Shown: piece after piece, positions 1 through 7,908 of the stretch
How the letters are laid out: each line of letters opens with the position of its first letter
Numbering within the stretch: position 1 is the first letter of the stretch
Assembly (NCBI RefSeq): GCF_946415235.1
Contig: NZ_CAMKRR010000023.1
Coordinates: forward strand, 1-35,683
Reading direction: 5' to 3'
Length of the DNA: 35,683 nt
From: an uncultured Ruminococcus sp.
GTDB lineage: Bacteria > Bacillota > Clostridia > Oscillospirales > Ruminococcaceae
Notes under the pieces: generated by a model
Seen by the model: the letters and a program-made list of their open reading frames with translations, nothing else
The model's database searches: none
Told to the model about the DNA's origin: nothing
Position numbers and translations under genes: made by a program

Positions 1-1
1 G

Positions 2-55
2 GCAGCTGCACTGCTGTCAAAGGTCCTTGAGCGCCGTAAGGAAAGCGAAGAATAA
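2..55 (+). CDS. C-terminal end of an unidentified protein (partial)
   Basis: An open frame enters the window and ends in tandem TAA stops at 53-58. The visible tail reads AAALLSKVLERRKESEE, a charged helical C-terminus. There is too little to identify the protein. The gene is followed by a perfect hairpin and then a terminator, which supports a real gene end. Confidence 0.5.
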   Translation, partial: AAALLSKVLERRKESEE

Positions 56-70
56 TAAGAAATGTGTACT

Positions 71-96
71 CAATAACCGCCGTAAGGCGGTTATTG
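71..96 (+). repeat. Perfect inverted repeat (hairpin) after the partial gene
   Basis: CAATAACCGCC at 71-81 pairs perfectly with GGCGGTTATTG at 86-96 around a GTAA loop. It is followed by CCCC and not a T tract, so it may be an RNA-stabilising hairpin. The stretch up to 165 has further pairing: GCACAAAT near 117 with ATTTGTGC near 142. Confidence 0.6.
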
Positions 97-185
97 CCCC
101 GAACTGCGATCAGTGGGCACAAATCATGTATAAAGCAAGGAATTTGTGCGCCGCATTTCTCAGTTGCTGGGCTGAAATGAATAAG

Positions 186-220
186 AAATGGGCTCTGTTT
201 TTGTGACAGAGCTCATTTTT
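186..220 (+). terminator. Rho-independent terminator
   Basis: A 13-bp stem, 186-198 with 206-218 (one G-U pair), has a 7-nt loop and runs into a T tract at 216-220. It probably ends the transcript of the gene that enters the window. Confidence 0.8.
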
Positions 221-368
221 ATATCCGGGAGCCGTTCATTTGGTTGGCAAATAATATACATACATTACAAACTGTATATTATGTTTGCCTTGCAGATGAA
301 ACAGAAGCAGTCTTATATGTGCATACTGCTGAAAGATTTAGATAAAATGTTAAGATTAAATAGAAATG

Positions 369-397
369 TTGACAGATGGGATGAAATGGTATATAAT
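369..397 (+). promoter_or_regulatory. Perfect consensus sigma-A promoter
   Basis: TTGACA at 369-374 and TATAAT at 392-397 are separated by exactly 17 bp. Transcription would start near 404. No credible protein frame follows before the terminator at 648-682, so the promoter appears to drive a noncoding RNA. Confidence 0.75.
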
Positions 398-403
398 ATA
401 ATT

Positions 404-682
404 GTAAACAAAAGGTATAACACAAAGCTAATTAAGAAAATTCCTTCTTTCTCATAAATTCCTCCATTTTTAGGTTTGAGCTTTCCTAACCGCTTCGATG
501 AATTCCTTACAGCCGTAGTAAAGAATTCGTTGTAAAGATCAAAGGCTCATCAACCTCCAGTTTGATGCACCGTCGGGTTGCCGCCGACGGTGCAGAGATC
601 GGAAACTGGGAACATTAAATTGACAGCTTGCTCATATTCTATACCTCAACCCGTCGAGCTTATGCTCGGCGGGTTATTTTTA
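404..682 (+). ncRNA. Structured noncoding RNA candidate (about 280 nt)
   Basis: This stretch lies between a consensus promoter (369-397) and an intrinsic terminator (648-682) and has no plausible open frame. It shows nested pairing: TGAGC near 477 with GCTCA at 545-549, enclosing a hairpin 500-510/518-528 (11 pairs, one mismatch). Next comes a perfect 11-bp stem 566-576/584-594, extended by CCAGTTT 557-563 with AAACTGG 603-609. Last is the terminator stem. I could not match it to 6S RNA, SRP RNA, RNase P, tmRNA or a known riboswitch. The next gene has its own promoter downstream, which argues against a leader and for a free-standing RNA. The 5' end is inferred from the promoter. Confidence 0.55.
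648..682 (+). terminator. Intrinsic terminator of the ncRNA candidate
   Basis: AACCCGTCGAGC (648-659) pairs with GCTCGGCGGGTT (664-675), one G-U pair, TTAT loop, followed by ATTTTT. Confidence 0.85.
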
Positions 683-823
683 ACGGAAGGTTATCACCGA
701 GTGTATATTATACATCTATGACCGAAAAAAATGAAAATATACCATACCGAAAGTAGATTGCGGCTTGTTGTTTACCTTTTGTAAATAATTACTGCTTTTT
801 TGTTAGAATTAATAGTTATTTCA

Positions 824-852
824 TTGACATTGCACTGTAATTATGGTATAAT
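824..852 (+). promoter_or_regulatory. Promoter of the EAL / McrBC-like / SipW operon
   Basis: TTGACA at 824-829, a 17-bp spacer and TATAAT at 847-852, with an upstream TG (844-845) as in extended -10 promoters. No terminator is seen before 8586, so the whole gene cluster to 8569 could be one transcript. Confidence 0.8.
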
Positions 853-894
853 AAAACAAATAAGAGTAAAATATTGGAAAAGGGGGCGGAAGCT

Positions 895-1653
895 GTGGCT
901 ACTAAAAACACAAAAGCAACGGTTGACGGTTTACGCGCTGTTGAACTGAACTATCGTTCAATAAGGGATATTTCAAGCGGTCAGACTGCTTTCCTGCAAA
1001 CGAGAACCATGCTGAATTCACCGAATTTAGGCGTTCTTACCCCTGATATCTACAGAGATGTCGCCGAGATGACCAATCAGGCGGATCAGCTCTTCCGTCT
1101 GGAACTGATACAGGCGCTTGAGGCAAATAACACCTTTTACGAGCGCGAAATAAACTTCAACTGGCTGTCAGTATATCTGCCTGTGCGTCTGCTGCGCGAG
1201 AAGCGCACGATAAGGTTCGCTTCCGATTATGCCGCGCGGTATCAGGTGCCGACAAGCAGGATATGCTTTGAGCTGTCGGAAAAGCTGCTTACGGAAAATG
1301 ATGAGCAGGTGCCTGTAACGATACAGTCGATGCGAAATCTCGGCTTCCATTTCATGCTCACGAATTTCGGAGGAACATCATGCCCTATGATGAGGCTTTC
1401 CGATTATCCTGTGGATTTTGTCATGCTTAGTCCCGAGGTAGCAAATTACATAGGAAGGGGAGAACGCTCCGACAACGCGGTTAGGTCTATCATATCATTT
1501 GTCAACGATATCGGCTCTGAACCCGTGGCGGACGGCGTTTTCAACAGCCATCAGGCTGAGATGCTCTATTCGTTCGAGTGCTCTTACTGTGCGGGAAATC
1601 TTTCGGGAAAGTATATGACCGAAAGGTACATAAAGAGAAAATCGGACAGCTGA
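895..1653 (+). CDS. Degenerate EAL-domain protein, probably catalytically dead
   Basis: The protein follows the EAL phosphodiesterase fold, but the catalytic motifs are gone. The EAL signature position reads AFL, and the usual DDFG(T)G reads TNFGGT within MLTNFGGTSCPMMRL; a family-like ELSEKLL strand, VDFVMLS and a VADGVFN segment remain. It is about 250 residues, normal for a bare EAL domain, with no GGDEF, PAS or membrane part. I chose GTG 895 because AGGGGGCGG (881-889) lies 5 nt upstream; the longer frame from TTG 874 would put this site inside the gene. It is first in the operon behind a strong promoter, so it may be a c-di-GMP sensor or protein-binding regulator for the membrane system downstream. 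Hydrolysis of c-di-GMP is unlikely. Confidence 0.75.
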   Translation: MATKNTKATVDGLRAVELNYRSIRDISSGQTAFLQTRTMLNSPNLGVLTPDIYRDVAEMTNQADQLFRLELIQALEANNTFYEREINFNWLSVYLPVRLLREKRTIRFASDYAARYQVPTSRICFELSEKLLTENDEQVPVTIQSMRNLGFHFMLTNFGGTSCPMMRLSDYPVDFVMLSPEVANYIGRGERSDNAVRSIISFVNDIGSEPVADGVFNSHQAEMLYSFECSYCAGNLSGKYMTERYIKRKSDS

Positions 1654-1717
1654 AAATACGCAAAAAAAGTACGGACAGTATTCGTCCGGCTAATATATAA
1701 GGATTGGAGAGTTCACT

Positions 1718-2431
1718 GTGGATGAGAAATTGATTGATGTCCTTGAACTCAGAAGAACCGCAAAAGAGGTCAAGCGTCATGTCGTCCTTATGAGGATACT
1801 GGGGCTTCTTATGATAATACTGATACTTATCATAGCTGTGGCTTATGCCATATCCTATTTCTATGACAAGTTCGGAAGCTTTACCGTAAAGGTCAACAAG
1901 TACGACATGGTGCATCAGGGGCTTTCCTTATCGGAGACCCCCGAATATGACAGGTCGATCGCAGTGCTGAATGCCAATATCGTTTATGATATGACCAATA
2001 TAAGCGGAAACGATCTGCCCGAGAATATAGACAAGGTGAACGGCAGCCATAACGGTGATAACTTCATAGCCTACACCTTCTACCTTATTAATTCGGGTGA
2101 CGATACGCTTTCCTACACGGGAGAAATGGTCATTGAGAATGTCACCAAAAAGGTGGACGAAGCCGTCAGGGTGGCGGTCTATAAGAACGGTGAAAAGACC
2201 GTTTACGGCAAGACAAAATCCAACGGCGGAGGCAAGGAAAGCGACTGCGACAGCGAGTTTCTTACATCGAGTATAGTCATGAAGACCACTACGGAGGGCT
2301 TCAAGGCAAGGGACAAGGATAAATATACCGTTGTTATATGGCTTGAGGGAAACGATCCCGACTGCATTGACGAAATAATCGGCGGTACACTGAAGCTCGG
2401 AATGAACTTCAAAATAACTGAATCTACTTAA
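1718..2431 (+). CDS. Membrane-anchored TasA-like / SipW-substrate-like protein
   Basis: The 237-residue protein starts at GTG 1718 with GGAG at 1706-1709. About 25 cytoplasmic residues precede one membrane segment (roughly 26-48), and the rest is extracytoplasmic. The ectodomain has the look of TasA/camelysin-type SipW substrates: a strand-rich region with YTFYLINSGDDTLSYTGEM and a late YTVVIWLEGNDPDC segment followed by a glycine-containing strand. Its neighbour 27 nt downstream is a SipW-type signal peptidase, the usual partner of such proteins. The N-terminus is longer and more charged than a normal signal peptide, so it may stay anchored instead of being cleaved. The family assignment rests on sequence pattern only. 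Confidence 0.55.
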   Translation: MDEKLIDVLELRRTAKEVKRHVVLMRILGLLMIILILIIAVAYAISYFYDKFGSFTVKVNKYDMVHQGLSLSETPEYDRSIAVLNANIVYDMTNISGNDLPENIDKVNGSHNGDNFIAYTFYLINSGDDTLSYTGEMVIENVTKKVDEAVRVAVYKNGEKTVYGKTKSNGGGKESDCDSEFLTSSIVMKTTTEGFKARDKDKYTVVIWLEGNDPDCIDEIIGGTLKLGMNFKITEST

Positions 2432-2458
2432 TTATCAGCATTAAAGGAGTAAATCACA

Positions 2459-3280
2459 ATGAAAAAGGTACTTAGAATAGGAGCAAACGTGATCGCATGG
2501 ATAGTACTTATATTTGCGCTTCTTGTAACGATCATAGTTTTTTCATCAGGCAGAAACAACGGTGTGGCAAATCTCTTCGGATACATTCCGATGACTGTTG
2601 AATCAGACTCTATGAAGCCTACGTTCAGCAGGAACGATCTCATAATCTGCAAGGAGATCGACGACCTCAACAGCCTTAAGGAGGGCGACGTTATCACCTT
2701 CTGGACTGTCATTGACGGCAGAAGAGTCAAGAATACCCATAGGATCGTCAGCATCAACGACGGCGACGGTGCAAGAAGCTTTATCACACGAGGCGACAAC
2801 AACCCTGTTGACGATACTTCACCTGCATATGCAGGCGACATCATCGCCAAATGGAACAATATAAAGATAGCAGGCGTCGGAAAGTTCATGAATTTCCTTC
2901 GTACAAAGAAGGGCTTCTTCATATGCATACTTATCCCGATGGCAATATTCTTCCTGTTTGAGCTCTACAAGTTCATCGTTACACTCATCGAGGTGAAGCG
3001 TCCCGAGCCTGCCGAGCAGCTTGACGAGGAAGAGATCAAGCGCCGTGCTATCGAGGAGTACCTCGCAAGCAAGGGCGGAGCAGCAGAAAATGCGGCAGGA
3101 GCTGCTGCCGAGAAGGCAGAGGAAATAAAGGAAAAGGCTGCCGGGGTGCTTGAAGAAAAAGCAGAGGAAATAAAGGAAAAAACTGCCGCAGCACTTGAAG
3201 AAAAGGCAGAGGATATAAAAGAAAAGATCTCCGGAAAAGCAGAAGAGATCAAGGAAGAGACAGCAGAAAAGCTTTCGTAA
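2459..3280 (+). CDS. sipW: Signal peptidase I, SipW/S26B type, with charged repetitive tail
   Basis: The 273-residue protein has an N-terminal membrane segment (about 10-30), the catalytic serine in ESDSMKPTF (Ser51), the conserved NTHRIVSI (His94) and the RGDNNPVDD box (Asp113, Asp118/119). The Ser-His-Asp pattern marks the SipW/archaeal-eukaryotic branch. A second membrane segment lies at about 153-178. Beyond the normal end of the family, residues 205-273 form a cytoplasmic Lys/Glu/Ala-rich helix with 15-residue repeats (AEEIKEKAAGVLEEK, AEEIKEKTAAALEEK, then shorter copies). It sits between a TasA-like protein and an AAA+ ATPase and presumably removes signal peptides of SipW-type substrates. 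The tail could dock on the coiled coil of the downstream McrC-like fusion (inference). Confidence 0.85.
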   Translation: MKKVLRIGANVIAWIVLIFALLVTIIVFSSGRNNGVANLFGYIPMTVESDSMKPTFSRNDLIICKEIDDLNSLKEGDVITFWTVIDGRRVKNTHRIVSINDGDGARSFITRGDNNPVDDTSPAYAGDIIAKWNNIKIAGVGKFMNFLRTKKGFFICILIPMAIFFLFELYKFIVTLIEVKRPEPAEQLDEEEIKRRAIEEYLASKGGAAENAAGAAAEKAEEIKEKAAGVLEEKAEEIKEKTAAALEEKAEDIKEKISGKAEEIKEETAEKLS

Positions 3281-3303
3281 AAACGCAGTAAACTTATGAC
3301 GAA

Positions 3304-3343
3304 GCCGAGATGTTCGGCAAAGGTCCGCGTGATATTACGGACC
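3304..3343 (+). promoter_or_regulatory. Two small hairpins before the AAA+ gene
   Basis: GCCGA 3304-3308 pairs with TCGGC 3314-3318, and GGTCCG 3322-3327 with CGGACC 3338-3343. The second stem ends four bases before the GGAG ribosome binding site (3347-3350). There is no T tract, so this is not a terminator. It could tune translation or mRNA stability within the operon. Confidence 0.35.
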
Positions 3344-3356
3344 TGCGGAGAATATT

Positions 3357-4928
3357 ATGAATGAATTTCTAAAATGGTTTTTTGCATTTATTTCTGAAAT
3401 GCTGAAAGGCTATGCGGACATCGGCAGAGGCTTTGCCCACGGTGTCAAGCAGATATTCAACATAAAAAATTACATAGATATATTCAAGGAACATTCTCAG
3501 AATTACGGTGCTCTCAGCTGGGTGCTCTCGATACTGGCTGTGATCCTTGTAATAGCGGTCTACGTTCTTCTTGCGATGCTCATTTTCTTTGGTATACGCA
3601 AGTATGTCCGCTTCAGACATTCCATCGTCAGCAACGAGGATCTCCTCGAGGAGATCGCGGAGCTCCAGCGCAAGGTCATGAAGATGGCAAAGGAAAAGGA
3701 CGAGATAATGGCTATGAAGGTAGCTCAGATGGGACTTCCCGCAGGCTCAGCTGCATTGTCGTTTGCAGGTGAGGGCGGTACTGCTGCCGAGGGCGAGGGC
3801 GGAGAGGCTCAGCCGCAGGTGGTGGAGAGCGGTGTCGTTCAGACTACGGAGCATCGTTTCTCAAAGCTCATCGAGGTGGACGCTTTCTACAAGACCTATT
3901 CGCCGCCTGAGTATGACAATGAGATCGACCTTGTTGGCATATGTGATAATTTCAGAAATTTTGCGTGCTCAAGAATGCATCTGTACTATGAACCAAAGAT
4001 CATACGCCTTTTCCTTGCGGGTATGGCTTCCACGAAGCTCATTATCCTTCAGGGTATATCCGGTACAGGTAAGACTTCACTCCCGTACTCCTTCGGTAAA
4101 TTCCTTCAGGTAGATACGACTATTGCTTCCGTACAGCCTTCATGGCGTGACAGAACGGAGCTTTTCGGATACTTCAACGAATTCACGAAGAACTTCAACG
4201 AGACCGAGGTGCTCAAGAGGATCTATTCATCAGGCTATAACAACGACATTAACCTTATACTTCTTGATGAGATGAACATCGCCCGTGTCGAGTACTACTT
4301 CGCGGAAATGCTCTCTATCCTCGAAATGCCAAACGCTGACGAGTGGGAGCTGGACATAGTCCCGAACGTATGGAGCACCGACCCTGAGAACCTTGACAAG
4401 GGCAAGATACGCATCCCACAGAATATATGGTATATCGGAACCGCGAACAACGATGACTCAACATTCGCTATCTCCGATAAGGTTTACGACCGTGCCCAGC
4501 CTATAAACCTTGACGCCAAGGGCGTTGCCTTTGACGCTCCCGATACGCCTCCCATGAATCTGGGCTTCGATCACCTCGATCAGCTGTTCAGGGAAGCCTT
4601 CGACAAGTACCCCATATCACAGGAAAATCTCAAGAAGATACAGCAGCTTGACCTATGGGTAATTGAAAAGCTGAGAGTTGCCTTCGGTAACCGTATCCTC
4701 AAGCAGATGAACCTCTTTGTGCCCGTATACGTAGCCTGCGGCGGCGACGAGCTCGACGGCATAGACTATATACTGGCAACAAAGATATTCCGTAAATTTG
4801 AATCTCTCAATCTCGCCATGCTGAGAGAAGAGCTTCGTGAGCTTTGTGCCTACATGACCAAGACATTTGGCAAGAATAAAATGAACGAATCCATAGCTTA
4901 TCTCGAAAGACTGCAGAAGCTGTTCTGA
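3357..4928 (+). CDS. Membrane-anchored McrB-type AAA+ ATPase/GTPase
   Basis: The 523-residue protein has one strong membrane segment at about 54-80, a short coiled coil (92-125), a Gly/Glu-rich linker and a C-terminal AAA+ domain. Walker A is GISGTGKT (233-240), Walker B is LILLDEMN (300-307) continuing into ARVEYYFAEMLSILE, and the sensor-1 strand is YIGTANNDD (359-367). The VQPSWRDRTELFGYF segment and the DEMNxARVEYYF pattern are typical of McrB-like AAA+ proteins paired with DUF2357/McrC partners. The DNA-binding domain of classical McrB is absent; a transmembrane anchor takes its place. GGAG at 3347-3350 supports the start. The partner gene begins 25 nt downstream. Likely role: a nucleotide-driven remodelling motor at the membrane, stimulated by the McrC-like neighbour. 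Restriction activity is not suggested. Confidence 0.8.
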   Translation: MNEFLKWFFAFISEMLKGYADIGRGFAHGVKQIFNIKNYIDIFKEHSQNYGALSWVLSILAVILVIAVYVLLAMLIFFGIRKYVRFRHSIVSNEDLLEEIAELQRKVMKMAKEKDEIMAMKVAQMGLPAGSAALSFAGEGGTAAEGEGGEAQPQVVESGVVQTTEHRFSKLIEVDAFYKTYSPPEYDNEIDLVGICDNFRNFACSRMHLYYEPKIIRLFLAGMASTKLIILQGISGTGKTSLPYSFGKFLQVDTTIASVQPSWRDRTELFGYFNEFTKNFNETEVLKRIYSSGYNNDINLILLDEMNIARVEYYFAEMLSILEMPNADEWELDIVPNVWSTDPENLDKGKIRIPQNIWYIGTANNDDSTFAISDKVYDRAQPINLDAKGVAFDAPDTPPMNLGFDHLDQLFREAFDKYPISQENLKKIQQLDLWVIEKLRVAFGNRILKQMNLFVPVYVACGGDELDGIDYILATKIFRKFESLNLAMLREELRELCAYMTKTFGKNKMNESIAYLERLQKLF

Positions 4929-4953
4929 TTCGTAAAAAAGCAGGTGAGGACAA

Positions 4954-7908
4954 GTGAACGACTTATACAGCAAGTGGTACAGTGAGTTTTCCATACTTAC
5001 TGAGGTATTCGGCAGTGATGAGTTATACAATGCGCTTGATTCCCTGCTGATTTCCGGCCGCAATACATTTGCCTTCAACCGTAAGCTTATGGAGAAGGCG
5101 ATAGACGTATCGTGGGTAGAGGCTATAGAGAACGGTATCACTCATGTGGATAATTTCCTGCGAAGTCCCCGTAAGACCATCGAGGACGTAGAGGAGATAG
5201 TCCCTATAGCGTTGTCGAGAAAGACCACCATTGAATCGGTCAAGCACCTCGCACAGCACACAGACCTTATCCAGAGCGTTGACAAAAAGACGGGAAAGAT
5301 AACCCCGTCGAAGATACTCAACATACACAAGGAAGAGAGTCTGTTTACCTACGAGAACAAATTTGTAAATACTCTTATCGACAGATTGTACATCTTCATA
5401 AATACCCGCTATGAGAAGCTTGCACAGGTATCGAAGGACGAGGAGGTCTATACCCTCGGCTACGATACGGCAATAGACGACGGCGCGGGCGGAAAGATGA
5501 AGATAGAAGTAAAGATAGAAACTATCGACAATCTTGAATCTACCGACTCCAACGGATTTACCGTCTGGCAGAGAGTCGAAAAGCTGAAAACGGCTATCGA
5601 GGGCTATAAGGGCTCGGTCCTTTGCAGAACTCTCGGAAATACCTACATACGTCCGCCTGTAATGCGTACCAACGCCATTATGAAGAACGTGGACCTCAAA
5701 GCCTGCCTGACACTATGGCAGTACATCGAGAGCTACGACAAGGTGGGCTATGAGATAAATGTTGAAAACACGGCGATGCAGCCCCAGGAGGACTACGTCA
5801 ATGACTTCTACAAGCTGGTGATACTTAATCTGCTGCTCTTCCGTTCGTACAATAACGTGGACAGCCTCGATAAGATGAAGCAGCTCAAGTCTCAGACGGG
5901 CAAGCCCTTAGCGCCGAAGTTCCTGAAGAAATTCGACAAGACGCTGGCTGCGGACTACAGTGTTTCATCCGAGACAACGGCTGGATATATAGCTGCGGAC
6001 GGCGATTTCCGACTTGAAAAGGGACTTCCCGAAAATCTTACGGAGATGTTCAAGGAGCTCGAAGCCGTAATAAAGCTGGAAAACGAGTATCTTGCCAAGC
6101 TCGAGAGCGAACGCGCCGAGGAGGAAAAGCGGCGTCAGGAAGAAGAGGCAAGACTCGCCGAGATGCAGCGCATCGAGGAAGCAAGGCAGGCAGAGCTGGA
6201 GCGTATCCGCATAGCCAAGGAGGAAGAGGAACGCCGTGTTCAGGAGATGCTGGAGCAGAAACGCGCCGAGCAGGAAGCAGAGGAACGCGAGCGTCAGCGC
6301 CTCGAAGCAGAGCGCCTTGCAAGGCTTGAGGAGATCCGTAAGCGCGAAGAGGAAGCCCGCCTGAAACGCGAGGAAGAGGAAAGGCTTGCTGCCGAGCGTG
6401 AGGAGATACGCCGCAACAAGGAGCTTGCAAGAAACGAGCTCGGTGAAGCTGAGGGTATCGATGAGGAAGCCATGCATAAAGAGCCTGATGAAGCAGAGCT
6501 TGAAAAGCAGGCTTACGAGGAAGTCACCGAAGAAGAGATCGAGGAGGTCAAGGCAGAGCTTGAAGCCAATGAGGAAGGCGAAGCCTTTGAGGATCCGAGA
6601 GCTGTTGCGGCAAGAAAAAAGCTGGAACAGCAGCGGCGTGAAAAGGAACGCGCCGAAGCGGAACGCGCTCAGCGTCTTAAGGCTGACAGACAGCGTTTCG
6701 AGAACAAACCTTTCAGGGAGATATACCGCGAATATTCGTGGAATCCGATATATGTCCTTATCAGACTGATAAGGCATCTGCTTGCGGTGGTATTCGGCAT
6801 CATACCGAAGGATACCGACGATCCGCGATATAAAAAGCTCCTTGCAGCCAAACAGGCGAAGATGGAAGAAAAGGAGCACGAAAAGCAGGAAAGAAAGGAT
6901 ATGGAGGTCTACTACAGGAAGTACGGTCAGGCAGCCAAGTACAGGATAATGCGATTTATCGGCGATGTGAAGTTCAAGCGCAGGAAGCGCAAGGCTGATA
7001 AGAACAAGCCGAAGCCTGCATATACTCCCCCTGTGAGAACTCCCGAGGAGCAGCTTGCAATAGACAAGGAAATGAAGCGTCTCTATAAAGAGTACCATGT
7101 CAGTGCGTTTGAAAGAATGCGCCGTGCTGTTGAGACGCGGCGGAAGGAAAAGGCAGAGCTCGAAAAGAGCATACGCGAAAGCGAAGAGAGCCTTGAAGCT
7201 ATGGACAGCAGCCCTGAGGAGAGCGAAGAGGACAACTCCGGAAGAATATCCAATATAATAGTTGCGGTGATAACTGCAATAGCGCTTGCGTTCGTTATAT
7301 ACGTCATGGTATGCTCCGCAAGGGGAAAGGCTGTGAACGTATTCGGCAAGAGTATTCTGCGTGTCGTTACAGGAAGTATGGAGCCTTCCATATATACGGG
7401 CGAGTACATAATCGTTGAAAAGACAGATGTCAGCTCACTTTCCGAGGGCGATATCATCTCGTTCTACTCGGATCAGAGCGATATACGCGGACTTCTTGTC
7501 ACTCACAGGATAGTGGGAAAGAACAGCGACGGAAGCTTTATCACAAGGGGCGACGCCAATCCCGTTGACGACAGCACGGCGGCGGATCCTGACAAAATAG
7601 TTGGCAAATACAAGGGCAAGGCGAGGTTCTTTATATGGCTGAACTCCTTTGTGGACGCAAAAAAGCTGCTTTTGCTGCTGGTGGTCGTGACCATGACCTG
7701 CATATCGCTGTATGAAGCAAAGACAGTGGTAAAGATAGGCATGGAAGCCGCCGCGAAGGAAAAGCTCACTCCCGAGGAGAAGCACGAGGCTGCAATGCGG
7801 GAGGCTATCGAAAAGGAGAAACGCAGGCTGGAAGAGATAGGCTACAGTCCCGAAAACGAGGTGAATACGAGTGAATCAAGAGAAGCTGATGAAAAGGAGA
7901 ATGATTAG
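4954..7908 (+). CDS. DUF2357/McrC-like protein fused to coiled coil and S26B signal peptidase
   Basis: The GTG-started protein of 984 residues has three parts. Residues 1 to about 310 match DUF2357/McrC-like proteins: VKHLAQHTDLIQS, then ITPSKILNIHKEESLFTYENKFVNTLI (written here in two parts: ITPSKILNIHKEE and SLFTYENKFV), the family's ENRFV box. No PD-(D/E)XK nuclease motif follows. Residues about 365-760 are a very charged Glu/Arg/Lys coiled coil. Residues about 764-925 are a second SipW-type signal peptidase: membrane segment 767-790, TGSMEP (Ser808), THRIVG (His851), RGDANPVDD (Asp867, Asp872) and a second membrane segment near 900-925. A charged cytoplasmic tail follows. In McrBC, McrC activates the McrB motor; here the activator is tied to a protease facing the cell exterior. 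The family calls come from motifs. The continuous frame with uniform codon use argues against an assembly artefact. Confidence 0.8.
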   Translation: MNDLYSKWYSEFSILTEVFGSDELYNALDSLLISGRNTFAFNRKLMEKAIDVSWVEAIENGITHVDNFLRSPRKTIEDVEEIVPIALSRKTTIESVKHLAQHTDLIQSVDKKTGKITPSKILNIHKEESLFTYENKFVNTLIDRLYIFINTRYEKLAQVSKDEEVYTLGYDTAIDDGAGGKMKIEVKIETIDNLESTDSNGFTVWQRVEKLKTAIEGYKGSVLCRTLGNTYIRPPVMRTNAIMKNVDLKACLTLWQYIESYDKVGYEINVENTAMQPQEDYVNDFYKLVILNLLLFRSYNNVDSLDKMKQLKSQTGKPLAPKFLKKFDKTLAADYSVSSETTAGYIAADGDFRLEKGLPENLTEMFKELEAVIKLENEYLAKLESERAEEEKRRQEEEARLAEMQRIEEARQAELERIRIAKEEEERRVQEMLEQKRAEQEAEERERQRLEAERLARLEEIRKREEEARLKREEEERLAAEREEIRRNKELARNELGEAEGIDEEAMHKEPDEAELEKQAYEEVTEEEIEEVKAELEANEEGEAFEDPRAVAARKKLEQQRREKERAEAERAQRLKADRQRFENKPFREIYREYSWNPIYVLIRLIRHLLAVVFGIIPKDTDDPRYKKLLAAKQAKMEEKEHEKQERKDMEVYYRKYGQAAKYRIMRFIGDVKFKRRKRKADKNKPKPAYTPPVRTPEEQLAIDKEMKRLYKEYHVSAFERMRRAVETRRKEKAELEKSIRESEESLEAMDSSPEESEEDNSGRISNIIVAVITAIALAFVIYVMVCSARGKAVNVFGKSILRVVTGSMEPSIYTGEYIIVEKTDVSSLSEGDIISFYSDQSDIRGLLVTHRIVGKNSDGSFITRGDANPVDDSTAADPDKIVGKYKGKARFFIWLNSFVDAKKLLLLLVVVTMTCISLYEAKTVVKIGMEAAAKEKLTPEEKHEAAMREAIEKEKRRLEEIGYSPENEVNTSESREADEKEND

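Noticed and set aside
188..457. 89-residue open frame
   Set aside because: It starts inside the stem of the terminator at 186-220, has no ribosome binding site, and overlaps the consensus promoter at 369-397. The translation is not protein-like.
1672..1688. CGGAC/GTCCG hairpin after the EAL gene as a terminator
   Set aside because: The stem has only five pairs and no T tract; the operon probably continues.
2965..3252. Antisense Ser/Ala/Phe-rich frame
   Set aside because: It is the mirror of the charged repeat tail of the signal peptidase.
3065..3280. LEA or apolipoprotein-like stress protein fused to the peptidase
   Set aside because: The repeat resembles these families only in composition; a charged coiled-coil tail is enough to explain it.
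5965..7098. 377-residue antisense frame with many Leu/Phe
   Set aside because: It is the complement of the Glu/Lys/Arg-rich coiled coil of the McrC-like fusion. Such codons give long hydrophobic antisense frames without meaning.
4954..7908. McrBC-type restriction system
   Set aside because: The partner lacks a recognisable PD-(D/E)XK nuclease, the ATPase lacks a DNA-reading domain, and both carry membrane segments.
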